Part shown: piece after piece, positions 6,394-6,611 of the stretch
How positions within the stretch are numbered: the first letter of the stretch is position 1
How the letters are laid out: each line of letters begins with the position of its first letter
Assembly: GCA_947468785.1 (NCBI GenBank)
Contig: CANIMS010000091.1
Span: 1 to 6,611 of the forward strand
DNA length: 6,611 nt
Direction of reading: 5' to 3'
Source of the DNA: Betaproteobacteria bacterium
GTDB lineage: Bacteria > Pseudomonadota > Gammaproteobacteria > Burkholderiales > Burkholderiaceae
The notes under the pieces: model-generated
Database searches by the model: none
Told to the model about the DNA's origin: nothing
Seen by the model: the letters and a program-made list of their open reading frames with translations, nothing else
Translations under genes and position numbers: made by a program

Positions 6394-6611
6394 TTATGCG
6401 CCATGGAAGTTCATGACGCGACGGTACCACTCATGAAAATGTTGCATGCCATCTTCCATGGGGCTTTGATAGGGACCCACTTCATTAATACCGCGTGCTA
6501 GAAGTGCAGCCCGCCCAGCATCCATGCGTTCTGCTATCTCATCATCTTCAATGCAGGTTTCCATATAGGCAGCACGTTCAGCTTCAACAAACTCACGTTC
6601 GAATAAGGCAA
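6394..6611 (-). CDS. Rieske-type aromatic-ring-hydroxylating dioxygenase alpha subunit (C-terminal end only)
   Basis: An open frame enters from the right edge and ends at a TAA at 6394-6396, giving the last 71 full codons of a longer protein. The segment has an acidic helix (LFEREFVEAERAAY), then DDEIAERMDAGRAALLARG, then GPYQSPMEDGMQHFHEWYRR shortly before the end. The order of a helix with a D/E-x-x-x-x-x-x-x-x-G-R pattern, a short loop, then S-P-M-E-D-G and H-F-H-x-W near the C-terminus is what is seen in alpha subunits of Rieske non-heme iron oxygenases. The Rieske cluster and the iron-binding His-His-Asp triad lie outside the window, so neither substrate nor activity can be judged. It precedes the sulfurtransferase by 62 bp on the same strand; I see no hairpin plus T-run between them, so read-through is possible. 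Confidence 0.68.
   Translation of the reverse strand, partial: ALFEREFVEAERAAYMETCIEDDEIAERMDAGRAALLARGINEVGPYQSPMEDGMQHFHEWYRRVMNFHGA

Overview
The window looks like ordinary chromosome from a betaproteobacterium of moderate GC content, most likely Burkholderiales and possibly a Polynucleobacter-type freshwater bacterium. The genus is an inference from protein character, the AT-leaning third codon positions and the local gene order; no search was run. Coding density is very high. There are seven protein genes, two of them cut by the window edges. I see no rRNA, tRNA, CRISPR array, insertion sequence, integrase or phage gene.

Layout. On the minus strand at the left are the N-terminal half of an aminoglycoside-phosphotransferase-type homoserine kinase (thrB, 1-470, cut at its 3' end) and, 23 bp upstream of it, a small exported protein (494-901) that resembles the DUF2782 family. 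An 82-bp divergent spacer (902-983) holds the control regions of both directions, including a 14-bp near-palindrome. On the plus strand follow three tightly packed genes: polA (DNA polymerase I, 984-3815), a Tat-exported dienelactone-hydrolase-family protein (3829-4704) and a LIV-1-like ZIP metal transporter (4710-5483). The gaps are 13 and 5 bp, so they probably form one transcription unit. Converging on this from the right, on the minus strand, are a 3-mercaptopyruvate-sulfurtransferase-type protein (5501-6331) and, upstream of it, the C-terminal end of a Rieske-type aromatic-ring-hydroxylating dioxygenase alpha subunit (6394-6611, cut at its 5' end).

Functionally the genes are a mix of housekeeping (threonine synthesis, DNA repair and Okazaki fragment processing) and accessory metabolism (periplasmic hydrolase, divalent metal uptake, sulfur transfer, possible aromatic oxidation). 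They do not form an evident single pathway. All catalytic motifs that can be checked are intact and I see no frameshift or broken gene. I did not find a convincing undescribed system. The points most worth a second look are the divergent spacer (palindrome, polA start without a Shine-Dalgarno site), the polA-hydrolase-ZIP gene cluster, and the small secreted protein.
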